Below are positions 46,806-58,809 of a DNA stretch of 64,000 bases, in pieces. This DNA is from Balaenoptera acutorostrata. Lineage: Eukaryota; Chordata; Mammalia; Artiodactyla; Balaenopteridae. Positions within the stretch are counted from its first letter, which is position 1. Every line of letters begins with the position of its first letter. Made by a program: the position numbers and the translations under genes. The notes under the pieces are model-generated. The model had not been told where the DNA came from. It saw only the letters and a list, made by a program, of their open reading frames with translations, and ran no database searches. Where the stretch lies: NCBI RefSeq assembly GCF_949987535.1, contig NC_080078.1, positions 46,774,207 to 46,838,206 of the forward strand. The letters are read 5' to 3'.

Positions 46806-47800
46806 CTCCCTGGAGATGCAACTAGTATTTGTTAGCTGGGTAAGATGGTTAAATTATGGGTCAGTAAAAGCATGGGAAAATGATACTTAATATAATAGCT
46901 GAATAATTAAACTATAATCTCATACAAACTGATGTAGAACACCAAGAACATTGAGAAACTAGCTCTTCTAACACTTAAGCCAGATGGGTGCAAAGCTACA
47001 ACTCTAAATTTGTTTTTTAATACTAAAGATACTTTTATTTTGAACTAATTTTAAACAATGGAGAGTTACAAGAACAGTACAAGAAACTTTGTTTTTTGCC
47101 CTGAACCATGTGAGAGGAAGTTGGGGACATAATCACCCCCTTATTACCCCCATCAGCCCTGAATACTTTAGTCTGTATTTTCTACAAAGACATTCTTCTT
47201 CATGACCACAATACAACCACCAAGATCAGGAGATTAGCAGTGATGACTTTCCTACCATAGAAGCCACAGACCACAGTCAAGTTTTGCCAATTTTCTTAGA
47301 ATACCTTTCACAGCAATCTAGGATCACACACTGCCTTTTGTTGTCCTGTTTCTTTAGCATCCTTCAATCTGAGACCGAGATGCCCTCCTGACCTCGCCTG
47401 CACTCCGCACGGGGGGCGGGGGCGGGTTCACCGCCTCACGACCACCACTTGAATGTGAATACCTACCTTGCTCAGCCCCGCTTAGTGGTTTCAGGAAGAA
47501 AGAAAGCAAAGAATGAAAGAAGTGGGGGGCAGTGGATGCTAGTTCCAAACATTTAAACACTTTGTTCTGGAGGTGTCATCAGCCAACTGATCTTATCTTA
47601 ATAGATTGAGCTTAGAAAAGTAAGTTCCCGAGTTGGCCGCCTCACTACTTTAATGAAAAGCCTCATGCATGTGGCTATTCCAGTGCAGATGAAAGAGGTG
47701 TACAGTTGGGAAGTCACCATCTGACATGAGCGGTAGCTGCTGCCTCCTAGGCACCAGGAATTTACGCACCTCCGACCCATTACCGTGAAGCCCTCCACAG
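46806..47800. other. MACROD2 intron, mostly unique
   Basis: It includes a GC-rich patch (CGGGGGGCGGGGGCGGG complement-like, 47405-47425). No gene or CpG island is supported. Confidence 0.5.
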
Positions 47801-47804
47801 TCCT

Positions 47805-47940
47805 ACTTAGACTTTTATCTACATTTTTACAGATGAAGATTTCAAGGTTGTGCGAGGTCAAATAACTTCCCTGAAGTCCCACAACTAGTGGCAGAGCTGA
47901 GACTTTAACTCAGGTCCAGATTGTGCCAAAGCCTGAGGTC
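47805..47940 (-). repeat. MIR SINE
   Basis: TACATTTTTACAGATGAAGA, GAGGTCAAATAACTTCCC and CAACTAGTGGCAGAGCTGAG are the complement of the MIR core. Confidence 0.75.
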
Positions 47941-48250
47941 TTTCTTGCCTTGCAGATTCCTGTGACCTCTTCTGACCCTTGAAAGCTAAATTGTAAGTCT
48001 TCCGCTGAGAAAGATGCTCTTGCTGTTCCTGAGGGGTCCTCAGCAACCAGTACAGTGCCTACAATCCCAGAGGGGCTCCAGAAACACTTGTCAGGGGATT
48101 AAGAAGGAAACTTCATTCTCCCCTAAGAAGTAATAATTTTGTTGTCGTTCAAACCATATTTCAGCCCTCAATGTAGAAAAGGTATGGTGTTTATCTGAGC
48201 CTCTGGTTGAACCTCATTAAATTGTGGACAGTTAAAAAATGTCACATCTC

Positions 48251-48615
48251 GGGCTTCTCTGGCAGCGCAGTGGTTAAGAATCCACCTGCCAATGCAGGGG
48301 ACACGGGTTCGAGCCCTGGTCCAGGAAGATCCCACATGCCACAGAGCAACTAAGCCCGTGTACCACAACTGCTGAGCCTGCACTCTACAGCCCGCGAGCC
48401 ACAACTACTGAGCCCATGTGCCGCAACTACTGAAGTGTGCGTGCCTAGAGCCTGTGCTCTGCAACAAGAGAAGCCACCACAATGACAAGCCTGTGCACCA
48501 CAATGAAGAGTAGCCCCCACTCGCCACGACTAGAGAAAGCCCGTGTGCAGCAACAAAAAGACCTAATGCAGCCAAAAATAAAAATTAATTAATTTTAAAA
48601 AATATTTAAAAAAAA
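48251..48615 (+). mobile_element. CHR-type SINE, full length, plus strand
   Basis: This is the only plus-strand copy. The head GGGCTTCTCTGGCAGCGCAG is followed by a pol III B box (GGTTCGAGCC, 48306-48315), CTACAGCCCGCGAGCC body units and an A-rich tail (48575-48615). The target duplication GTCACATCTC lies at 48241-48250 and 48616-48625. Confidence 0.94.
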
Positions 48616-48699
48616 GTCACATCTCTTTGATCACAAATAAGGGTTCCTAAAAATCAAATGTGGTACCATGTAGGAAGCAGCAGTAGTTAGCCTTCATCT

Positions 48700-49355
48700 G
48701 TTTTTACCACCACCCTGGTCCAGCCTCCATCCCCCCTCTCCTGGATTAGGGCAATGGCCCTTATTCTCAACCTAGAAGCCAGATGGCTTGCTTTAAAATG
48801 TTGACGTCAGATCACACCATTCCTCTGCTCACATGCTCCAAAACGCTTAAAGGCAGCAAGGCCTGTGTGCTGGAGAATCTGCTGTTTTCCTGCCCTGACT
48901 TCTTTCTAATCTCCTCCCCACTCACTCACTCCAGCCACACCGGGCTCTGTGCTGTTCCTCCGGCACATGAGGGTGTCTTCTCTCCAGATCTTTGTACTGC
49001 CCGTCCCATCCCCTCTGCCTAGACTGCTTTTCCCCCAGGTTCTTCAAGTCTTTGCTCAAACATCCCCCTTTTCAAACTGTGCTGAACATGTCACTTAAAA
49101 TTGCAACATCTCCCCATCCCCACACACTCCATTCCCACCCTGATCTGTTCCTTATTTTTGTCTTTTTCAATCATCCACCACCTTCTAGTATTTAATTTCG
49201 GTAGGTGTTACGTTCATTGTTTACACATATCTGCCCCTAATTGAGTGTAAGCTCCACCAAAGCAGGGATCTTTGCTTCGTTGCCTGTTGTCTCCTAAGAA
49301 CCTAGACTGAGCATACGCTGTTCAATAAATATTTGTGAATTAATGAGACATGCCC
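48700..49355 (+). repeat. L2 LINE 3' region
   Basis: ACCACCCTGGTCCAGCCTCC, CTGGATTAGGGCAATGG, CTCACTCCAGCCACACCGGG, AGGTTCTTCAAGTCTTTGCT and the end TTCAATAAATATTTGTGAAT follow L2 order over about 650 bp. Confidence 0.82.
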
Positions 49356-49359
49356 ATCC

Positions 49360-49912
49360 TTTACCCGGCCTTGCATGGTTACTTCACAAATTAATCACGG
49401 AAAAAGGGGAAAATTACTTGTGTTCCACGTTCCTCAGGTTACTTATGAAATATGAAGTTCCTACATCATGTGGGGCGGAAGTTTTTAAGAAAGGTAGCCT
49501 AGACACAGAGCCTAGGCTCTAGTTACAATACACCTGTCACCATTTTGTCTTCTTACTGGAGCAGTTACCTTACAGAAGGAATCCCTTCCCCAGGCCAGTG
49601 GAGGTTATGTGTGGAACTTGTTACAATGCAGTTATCCAGATTGATGACTTAGAACCCCCCGGGAATGGCGTGGGGCACACAGAGCCCATTTGGGGAGATG
49701 CTGAGCAGTGCTCTCCTGGCCGCTAGTAGCAGTTCACTCAAAATAAACTCAAATAGTGTTACAACCACACCCCATTCACAGAGGCTGTGTAAGACCCATG
49801 GCTGGTCTTCAATTTTAGGACAGAGAAGACCATCATCTGGTCCTACCTCTTTCCAAGAATGTCCCAAAGCAGCCTATTTGTGTGTTTAGGGGGAAGAGGA
49901 AATAATTAAACC
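49360..49912. other. MACROD2 intron, no identified feature
   Basis: This is unique sequence, and I see no repeat or exon. Confidence 0.5.
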
Positions 49913-50152
49913 CAGGGGTCCCCAACCTGCAGACCGCGGACCAGTACCAGTCTGTAGCCTGTTAGGTACCGGGCCGCACAGCAGGAGGTGAGCGGCAGGC
50001 GAGCGAGTGAGGCTTCATCTGCCGCTCCCCATTTCTCCCCATCACTCGCATTACCGCCTGAACCATCCTCCCCCGCCCACCGTCCATGGAAAAATTGTCT
50101 TCCACGAAACCGGTCCCTGGTGCCAAAAAGGTTGGGGACTGCTGATCCGCTG
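49913..50152 (+). mobile_element. hAT-type non-autonomous transposon with 8-bp TSD
   Basis: It starts CAGGGGTCCCCAACCTGC and ends AAGGTTGGGGACTGCTG + ATCCGCTG, an imperfect inverted repeat. The body is CG-rich (GGGCCGCACAGCAGGAGG, CATGGAAAAATTGTCTTCC). A perfect 8-bp target duplication, ATTAAACC, lies at 49905-49912 and 50153-50160, the length expected of hAT elements. It has no coding potential. I cannot name the family. Confidence 0.88.
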
Positions 50153-50160
50153 ATTAAACC

Positions 50161-52595
50161 TGTTATTTTTAAAGCATATGTATCTGTTAAGGGAGACCTA
50201 AATGTGATGCAAGTTCAAGGAAAGGAAACGCATGAGACTGTATCATGCAACTGTCTCTTCCATATATTTTGTAGGTTGGTAAGTAGAGTGTCAAGTATAC
50301 AATAAGAAACTCAACAAATATCTGCCACAGGATTGAACTTTATAGCATTTCCACAAGGAAGGTATGATCCCAGCATACCAAAACTTGCTAGTGGCATATC
50401 TTGGTATAAAAATAGCACAAGGCAATGCACCAGAGAACTATTTTCAATATCACACATCCCCTCTTAATAGATAACATACAGTTCTCCCATATGGCATATT
50501 AGTACAAATACTTTTACTCTGATATGGTTAGTTTTTAATCCAAGGATGTGCAAGTACTTTACAAACACTATTCATTAGCACAGTCTTCCCTGGGGAAGTT
50601 GCAATGCCTCACAGAGATACAAAACACAATCAATAACCATTAAGGAATGACAATAATAAGAAACATATTAATGTGGTTTTTCTTTTTTAAAAAATAGGAA
50701 ACCAACAAAGGGGAATTAAGCAACTATCCATAAGTATTCCAATGAATTCATGGTGCAACTAGGGTTAGAAATCAACTTATGCTGGTGTTCATGGTTATAA
50801 ATTACACTGGTTTTCAGGTAGTAAAACATAACCTGGTGTCTACATCATAACTGGGAAAATTATGACCAAAATAAAGCTTAGCACAATAATGGGCTTCTTT
50901 TGCTCTCTCTCAAACAAAACAACAATTGCACTTTTTCGCTAACTTTAAGCCCTCAGGTTAAATTTCCTTCTAAAAATTATATTTCTCGCTATTTTCATTT
51001 ATGTTTCTGAATTGAGATAACTGGTGTGCCTACACATTTTGTTTGAAACAGGCACACGTTGTGCTCTGTGCAGATGTTAAATACAGAACTGGCAAGACAA
51101 AACACTGTTTTGCTTTTCTGTTGAAGAACAGAAAATACATAAAGATGTTCTCTGAAAGAAGAATCATCCCATGAATAAATTCAAAAGCTGTTAGGCATCT
51201 TTGTCATGAATTAATGTTTGTTGAGTACCTACAAAGTTCAAGATGGTGGAGAGGGAATAAATTAGGTTATTTGAAAGACAAAAGACTTTCCCTTTGGGAG
51301 TTGACCAAAGAAAGACGGATGGAGTGGTTTCCTGAGAGGTACCTACCCGCAGAAGGTGAAATTAAAGCTTGAGACAATCCAGAGAGAAACATAAAATTTT
51401 ATCTCATATAGGTAGATCTCAATAAATGTTGGGTATTTCAGCTGAATTAAATGAGAAATATCTGACTAAGTGCTTCGATTATCCACTTTGCTTTGTCCAC
51501 ATGGCTCTTTGGGAAATCACTGATTGAAGAGGTACATGTGCTGAGTGCAAGTGTCCCTTGGGGAGGTGACAATTCAATACACATATACGTGAAGCTGCAC
51601 AAGGTCCACTTACAATGGGAAGTTAAAACCTCCATTTTTGTGTTTCTATCCTTTCCGCCCTTTAAAATAGTTGCTCCTTCAGTGTTGAAACATGCTATTT
51701 TAAGTGGTGAAAATAAAAATTTTAAGACGCTGATTTGATATTTTGAGCTTTAGGGTGAAAGCAATGTTTGGGTTTTCCACAATTCAAAATGAACTTTTTA
51801 TAAACATGTGCCCTAACTCAAAAATAATCCTATAGATGACAAAACTTGACAACCACTCCTAAGCTTACTATCAACTATACAAACAACAGTGCTATATATA
51901 TGTATTTTATCTCCTTTAAAACTGGTGGAATTCCAGAAATGGTTTTAACCAAATACTTACTTAATAGATATTAAGCTAGTTAATGGCTATTGGGCACTAA
52001 AAATGTGGTGCGTCCAAGTTGAGATGTGCTGTAAATGACAACTACACATCTGGTTTTGAAGACAGCACAAAAAAATATAAAATATTAGCAATTTTTGTAT
52101 TGAGTACATGTTGAAATGACAATAGTTTGGTTATATCGGGATAAATAAAATATAGAGTTACAATTAATGCTGCCTGTTTCTCTTACTTTTTGAAAAAACA
52201 TTGCTTCTCAAAATTAAAAAAAAATTTCTCAAAATTTAAAAAAGGTAAAAATTATATATACATTTATGGGTCACATTATAATTCTCTTGCATGGTGCTAC
52301 TCTCGAGATAACTGGTGAGGAATGGAACCGTGGAGCTGAGAGTCCAGTGCAGCAGATACATACTGAAGCGGAAGCTGTCAAATCCCCACCATGGTCCCTT
52401 GGGCCCCTCCTCTGATCTCCGCGAACTCCGTGGCTGTGGCTTCTCCTTGTGAACACGTGTGGCACTCTGCCATAGGGGTTTTTCTAGTCTCAACAGGATA
52501 CTTGTCCTGTACGGCCAATTTGGAAGCAGCCCACAACCAATGATGGACAGGAGTAGGAAATTAACACCTGCTTTCATGCCCCGAGTGGGACGACT
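50161..52595. other. MACROD2 intron, unique AT-rich
   Basis: This is about 2.4 kb with no repeat recognised apart from a small A-rich duplication (CTCAAAATT..AAAAAA) at 52205-52245. Confidence 0.5.
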
Positions 52596-52599
52596 CTGA

Positions 52600-52785
52600 G
52601 GTTCCCACATGGTCTCCCAGCGTCCTCCTGCAGGACCCAGTCCTGCATTTCTCTCCTTCCCTTCCCTGTCTCACATCCCTACTTCCCTCCTCGTGCTTCC
52701 TGGAATCACTCCCCAAATCAACTGCTTGCCCTTGAATGCTTGTCTTAGGGTGGGCTTCTAGGGAACCTGATCTAAGACATTTTTA
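52600..52785 (+). repeat. Unnamed old dispersed repeat (copy 2)
   Basis: CTTCCTGGAATCACTCCCCA, AATCAACTGCTTGCCC, GCTTGTCTTAGGGTGGGC and GAACCTGATCTAAGACA align with 15435-15525. Probably LTR-like. Confidence 0.45.
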
Positions 52786-52799
52786 AATCAAATAATTAC

Positions 52800-53015
52800 A
52801 CAAACATATTGTCCCCAATCATGATAAATGCTAGTAGAGGCGAGGGCTTCTAAGGTCATCAGAGAGGGCTTCCCTGTGGAAAGGGCATTTGAGCTGAGAA
52901 GTTAAGGCATTTACTATGTGAAATTAATCAGTAGAAATGAATAAGGCAAAAAGGGAGGGATGGATGAGTGTTCCAGGTGGAGTGAAGAGCATGTCCAAAG
53001 GCCCTTATGTGGGAA
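52800..53015 (-). repeat. L2 LINE, part 1 (interrupted by L1)
   Basis: ATTTGAGCTGAGAAGTTAAG, GAGTGTTCCAGGTGGAGTG and GCATGTCCAAAGGCCC are the complement of the L2 3' region. The order continues after the L1 at 55426. Confidence 0.75.
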
Positions 53016-53032
53016 AGACCCTGGCATCTTTG

Positions 53033-55408
53033 TTTTTTTTTTTGTTAAACATCTTTATTGGAGTATAATTGCTTTACAATGGTGTGTTAGTTTCTGCTTT
53101 ATAACAAAGTGAATCAGTTATACATATACATAGGTTCCCATATCTCTTCCCTCTTGCATCTCCCTCTCTCCCACCCTCCCTATCCCACCCCTCTAGGTGG
53201 TCACAAAACACAGAGCTGATCTCCCTGTGCTATGCGGTTGCTTCCCACTAGCTATCTATTTTACATTTGGTAGTGTATATATGTCCATGCCACTCTCTCA
53301 CTTTGTCACATCTTACCCTTCCCCCTCCCCATATCCTCAAGTCCATTCTCCAGTAGGTCTGTGTCTTTATTCCCGTCTTACCACTAGGTTCTTCATGACC
53401 TTTTTTTTCTTTTTCCCTTAGATTCCATATATATGTGTTAGCATATTGTATTTGTTTTTCTCTTTCTGACTTACTTCACTCTGTTTGACAGACTCTAACT
53501 CCATCCACCTCACTACAAATAACTCCATTTCGTTTCTTTTTATGGCTGAGTAATATTCCATTGTATATATGTGTCACATCTTCTTTATCCATTCATCCGA
53601 TGATGGACATTTAGGTTGCTTCCATGTCCTGGCTATTGTAAATAGAGCTGCAATGAACATTTTGGTACATGACTCTTTTTGAATTTTGGTTTTCTCAGAG
53701 TATATGCCCAGTAGTGGGATTGTTGGGTCATATGGTAGTTCTATTTTTAGTTTTTTAAGGAACCTCCATACTGTTCTCCATAGTGGCTGTATCAATTTAC
53801 ATTCCCACCAACAGTGCAGGAGGGCTCCCTTTTCTCCACACCCTCTCCAGCATTTATTGTTTCTAGATTTTTTGATGATGGCCATTCTGACTGGTGTGAG
53901 ATGATATCTCATTGTAGTTTTGATTTGCATTTCTCTAATGATTAATGATGTTGAGCATTCTTTCGTGTGTTTGTTGGCAATCTGTATATCTTCTTTGGAG
54001 AAATGTCTATTTAGGTCTTCTGCCCATTTTTGAATTGGGTTGTTTGTTTTTTTGTTATTGAGCTGCATGAGCTGCTTGTAAAGTTTGGAGATTAATCCTT
54101 TGTCAGTTGCTTCATTTGCAAATATTTTTTCCCATTCTGAGGGTTGTCTTTTGGTCTTGTTTATGGTTTCCTTTGCTGTGCAAAAGCTTTTAAGTTTCAT
54201 TAGGTCCCATTTGTTTATTTTTGTTTTTATTTCTATTTCTCTAGGAGGTGGGTCAAAAAGGAACTTGCTGTGATTTATGTCAAAGAGTGTTCTGCCTATG
54301 TTTTCCTCTAAGAATTTGATAGTGTCTGGCCTTACATTTAGGTCTTTAATCCATTTTGAGTTTATTTTTGTGTATGGTGTTAGGGAGTGTTCTAATTTCA
54401 TACTTTTACATGTACCTGTCCAGTTTTCCCAGCACCACTTATTGAAGAGGCTGTCTTTTCTCCACTGTATATGCTTGCCTCCTTTATCAAAGATAAGGTG
54501 ACCATATGTGCGTGGGTTTATCTCTGGGCTTTCTATCCTGTTCCATTGATCTATGTTTCTGTTTTTGTGCCAGTACCATACTGTCTTGATTACTGTGGCT
54601 TTGTAGTATAGTCTGTAGTCAGGGAGCCTGATTCCTCCAGCTCCATTTTTCGTTCTCAAGATTGCTTTGGCTATTTGGGGTCTTTTGTGTTTCCATACAA
54701 TTTGTGAATTTTTTTGTTCTAGCTCTGTCAAAAATGCCAGTGGTAGTTTGATAGGGATTGCATTGAATCTGTAGATTGCTTTGGGTAGTAGAGTCATTTT
54801 CACAATGTTGATTCTTCCAATCCAAGAACATGGTATATCTCTCCATCTATTTGTATCATCTTTAATTTCTTTCATCAGTGTCTTATAGTTTTCTGCATAC
54901 AGGTCTTTTGTCTCCTTAGGTAGGTTTATTCCTAGATATTTTATTCTTTCTGTTGCCGTGGTAAATGGGAGTGTTTTCTTAATTTCACTTTCACATTTTT
55001 CATCATTAGTGTATAGGAATGCAAGAGATTTCTGTGCATTAATTTTGTATCCTGCTACTTTACCAAATTCATTGATTAGCTTTAGCAGTTTTCTGGTAGC
55101 ATCTTTAGGATTCTCTATGTATAGTATCATGTCATCTGCAAACAGTGACAGCTTTACTTCTTCTTTTCCGATTTGGATTCCTTTTATTTCTTTTTCTTCT
55201 CTGATTGCTGTGGCTAAAACTTCCAAAACTATGTTGAATAATAGTGGTGAGAGTGGGCAACCTTGTCTTGTTCCTGATCTTAGTGGAAATGGTTTCAGCT
55301 TTTCACCATTGAGAATGATGTTGGCTGTGGGTTTGTCATATATGGTCTTTATTATGTTGAGGAAAGTTCCCTCTATGCCTACTTTCTGCAGGGCTTTTAT
55401 CATAAATG
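53033..55408 (-). mobile_element. L1 retrotransposon, 5'-truncated (2.38 kb), little decayed
   Basis: A perfect 17-bp target duplication, AGACCCTGGCATCTTTG, lies at 53016-53032 and 55409-55425. From 3' to 5' on the plus strand it shows a T run (53033-53041), 3' UTR (pyrimidine-rich 53140-53190), then ORF2 reaching up into the reverse transcriptase domain. The 5' half of ORF2, ORF1 and the promoter are missing. It shares its 3' UTR type with 16386-17852 but has far fewer frame breaks, so it is younger or luckier. It sits in an older L2. Confidence 0.97.
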
Positions 55409-55475
55409 AGACCCTGGCATCTTTGAAGACTTGGGGTGGCCAAAGGGACTGAAGCTTAGATGGTGAGGGCCACAA
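53574..55475 (-). pseudogene. L1 ORF2 C-terminal two-thirds, single premature stop
   Basis: One open frame of 633 codons. The first ~23 codons are host flank (L2 sequence and target duplication). L1 homology starts at [13 protein letters not shown]. Reverse transcriptase motifs are visible: [12 protein letters not shown] (residues ~70-81) and the catalytic FADD (112-115). The Cys-rich C-x3-C-x7-H-x4-C motif is at ~542-559 ([18 protein letters not shown]). The frame ends at a TGA (53574-53576) where Trp is expected after EWIKKM. Beyond it the same frame runs on (MEYYSAIKRNE..) for about 50 codons to the natural end. The endonuclease domain and the first reverse transcriptase motifs are missing, so it cannot retrotranspose itself. 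Confidence 0.95.
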
Positions 55476-55990
55476 GCTTGGCTTAAGTGAGAGCTACGCA
55501 GGCAAATGTAGTAGGAGGAATTAATGTGGAGAGGGAATGTTCCAAGGTGGGGAACAGGGCTAGAGGTGAGAGTGAGCATGTGTGATTGGGAGTCACTGCT
55601 GGAGCACTGTCAGCAAGGGGAGTGGAGCACGGAGAGAAGCCAGATGAAGAACTAGCGGTCTTATTACAAAGGGCTTTGTACCCTTTGCTAAGGAGGCAGA
55701 TGCTTCCATGGAGGGTACTAGGGAGCCATGGAAGGGTTCTCTCTCACATGGCTGCTTTGTGGAGTATGGATTGATGGGGTAGCAGGACCAGATAAGTGAC
55801 CCATATGGAATTGATTAAAATACTCCAGACAAGAGATGATAGAAGTCTGAGATAAAGGGGAGGCAGGTGAAGAGAGAGAGAACAGGATGGAATGAGGAGA
55901 TATTCAAGCATAGAATCAACTGGCTTTGGTGAGTAGTTGGAGGCATGAAGGATGAAGAGTGGTTCCAGCCTCTACTGTAAGAGCTCAAAA
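55426..55990 (-). repeat. L2 LINE, part 2
   Basis: Continues the L2 of 52800-53015: TACAAAGGGCTTTGTACCC, GGGAGCCATGGAAGGGTTC, TGGCTGCTTTGTGGAGTATG and CCAGACAAGAGATGATAG are the complement of the L2 part containing the ATCTCTCGCCTGGATT motif. Confidence 0.72.
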
Positions 55991-56175
55991 TTATCCCATT
56001 TAACACTCATAACAACTTCCTGATACAGACATGACAACTATTCTATTTTATAGGTGAGGAAATGATGTTTGTTATTTTAAATAACTCTTTCAAAGGTTCT
56101 ACAGCTAGTAGGGAATGGAAACGGGATTTGAGCCTTGGTCATCTGCTTCCAAGTGAAATCTGTTCATCACGATGC
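55991..56175 (-). repeat. MIR SINE
   Basis: CCCATTTAACACTCATAACA, TATTTTATAGGTGAGGAAAT and GGAAACGGGATTTGAGCC are the complement of MIR. Confidence 0.78.
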
Positions 56176-56179
56176 TCTA

Positions 56180-58762
56180 ATGCTGGAATCCCACCCAAGC
56201 ATATGGCCTGGGAACACTGGAGGTTGGGGAGCTATTACTGAACCTGGGAAACAAAGTGGAACATGCTGATGTAAGGTGCCCATGAGATATGTTGTAAAGA
56301 TGTTTCAGTAGAAAGGAAGTGAAGCCAAGCAGATGGAGAGGAAAAATACTCCAGTAGAAATCCTTCTAAAATAATATTTGGAAAATTTGTATAAGACTTT
56401 TCAAAAAAGTAATGTGGTCATTTTTAAAATAAAGTTATGCTACTTGCTGAAATTCCTGGTTAGCTTTCTGTTTTTCTCTTTTGTAACTTTGTCTGGTTTG
56501 TATGTTTTGACTGATGGTCTGAAATAGTTGCTTCCTATATCATTCTCTTTATGTCACAAATAGGAATACATCCTACTGTGAGCCCTCTTCACCAGCCTAA
56601 GCAAAAGGAGAACTCCAGCCTCCTTTATCCCATTTCTGCATACATTCTATGATTTCCAGACCTACTGTAATTTCTCCTTTTTCTACATGTGTCCACATCC
56701 TCATGTTTTCTTTCCCATCAAGCCGTGCTTTAAGAAGGCATCAGCTGTCATTTTCAATTTAGTGTAAATTACTTCTATTTAGTAATTAACTCATCACCTC
56801 TCCCAAGTCTACTGATAACACTGTAATTACCTAGTATTCCTAACTATAACACTAGTACTATAATTACTATACTGAGAATCAAGGTCTCCTGGTCTTGAAT
56901 TGAAATACCTCCAAATTACTATTAGGCATATTCCAAAAAGAGTTACTGGGGTCTTACTTCTCTTTGAATAAATAAAATTCTACATATATTTTCTTTATGT
57001 TCTCTTCCCAATGTTATCTCTGTTTCTCCTGTGCCAGGGCAATACTTGTTGGCAGTGGATCATTTCCTTGAGATGATAATAACATTCTTAATAGCCACCT
57101 GAAACAATTAGTCAACAGACTCAAGGACTAGGCAAAAATTGTCTAGGGTGGCTGATGTTATTTTAGGCAAGTCAATGTAAATATCAGAAGCCACATCAAA
57201 AGACAAATAGGAACATTTGTTTCTTCTCTCCCGGTGGCAGAGTAGGCCACAGACAATTAAGTATTGCCAGTATGCACCATGCTACAGACATAAAATGACA
57301 CATGAATCTCTAGCTGTACAGTATTCTGGCATGTGCTTTGTTCTTTCTGCCAAACTGGTCAATTTGCAGAAGTCTGCTCTTATCCAATGCCCTTTTTTTG
57401 ATAATTTGAAAGAATTCCAGCTGTCTCCTCTCCACAGAAATATGTTTGGTAAAAACATATATCAGACAGCCTGTGATCAATGAGAAGAGAATCCTCTGTA
57501 AGTGACTGCATGCATTCAAAATGGAAATCAGTCTGCCTAATGGCCAATGGCCTCTCCCCTCCCATGGGTTCTAGGGACAGTCATTTAATATATAGAGCCC
57601 CTTCCCACTTAAACAAATGGAATCCCATGAGAAGGCAGAGGCTGCAGCAGGGAGCAACAGACAGAAACAGTTTGATGGTAGCAGGATGATGCAGCAGTAA
57701 CCGTCAGGAGGACCACAAGAGAACACGCGCACAACAGCAGCTTGAGAAAGGTTTGTAGGACTTTCCATTTTCTTGGCAGTTTGTTTATGAGAATAAATGA
57801 CTCTACCTCTCCCAGTTCGAATTACAAATGTCAGATGATTCTGGACTTGGTGGAACCGATTTCCCTGTTTTATCCCAGAGAATTTGTACCTTCTAGAAGT
57901 GTCAAAACGGCTTGAGTTAACACTTAACGCTGTGAATGTTTTCTTCAGAAAACTCAGTGGAATGAATGCTGCCTTGTGCCTGACAATGTCAATCAAAAAC
58001 ATGTCAAATTAGATGAAAAGTTTTTCTGATCACATGACAATGTCTAGACAAATACTCAAATATAGGCATTTAATCCTTCGAACCATCCAAACGAATGGCA
58101 AGTGAATAATTTCCTCTAAAACTGGCTATTAAATGTATGATTGGAATAATTGAGAGGAACAAATAATTACAGGAAGAAACATTATATATTCCAGAATGAA
58201 AGATGATCCTTCAAAGTCTGTCCTATGAAAACTAATTAAATTATGATTTTGGTCCGTTTTAATTACAACTAATAATACGTTCTACAGGTAAGTTTTAAGA
58301 GGGTTAAACAAAGACTTAAGACTGCGGTTATTATGATTAGGAAGCAGAGATTCACTGCTGCCTTAAACATCTTCCTTTATCATAGCCAAAACCCCACACT
58401 CTTGCAAGAGTTTGCCATGTTTTCCTGTATGGTTTTCTTAGAGCACCCCAGTTTAGCAATTTTGTGGTGATACGAGTTTGGGCATAGTAGTAAAATAAGA
58501 AAGCAGCACTACTTATCTGGGGCTATCTGAAACATGAAATATGATGAACAGCTTTTAATTTCTCCCTTTAGTTTTTTTTCCTTTTTGCCTCTTCTAGTAC
58601 GAATTCATTAATCATATTTATACGTTAACTCACTATCTTTTGTTGACTCATGGGCTAAGTAATACATTTTTACTAATGCTCTGGTAAAATTAAAATGCAG
58701 ACTTTAAAAAAAAAGAATTCTTATCCAAGGATTTTGATTCCAGTTGCTGATAAAGACACAGG

Positions 58763-58809
<47 letters not shown>

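Noticed and set aside
47474..47487. 14-nt minus-strand segment with donor GCAAG|gtaggt
   Set aside because: The length is not a multiple of three and the phases do not fit the neighbouring MACROD2 exons.
48251..48330. tRNA gene suggested by the GGTTCGAGCC B box
   Set aside because: It is the tRNA-derived head of a SINE, with a SINE body, an A-rich tail and target duplications.
51347..51367. 21-nt minus-strand microexon-like segment (LISPSA), phase 1-1
   Set aside because: The acceptor is good, but a 21-nt open segment is expected by chance, and no similarity supports it.
57571..58002. 143-codon minus-strand frame
   Set aside because: Low-complexity Leu/Ser composition and no recognised domain or splice context; it does not match MACROD2.
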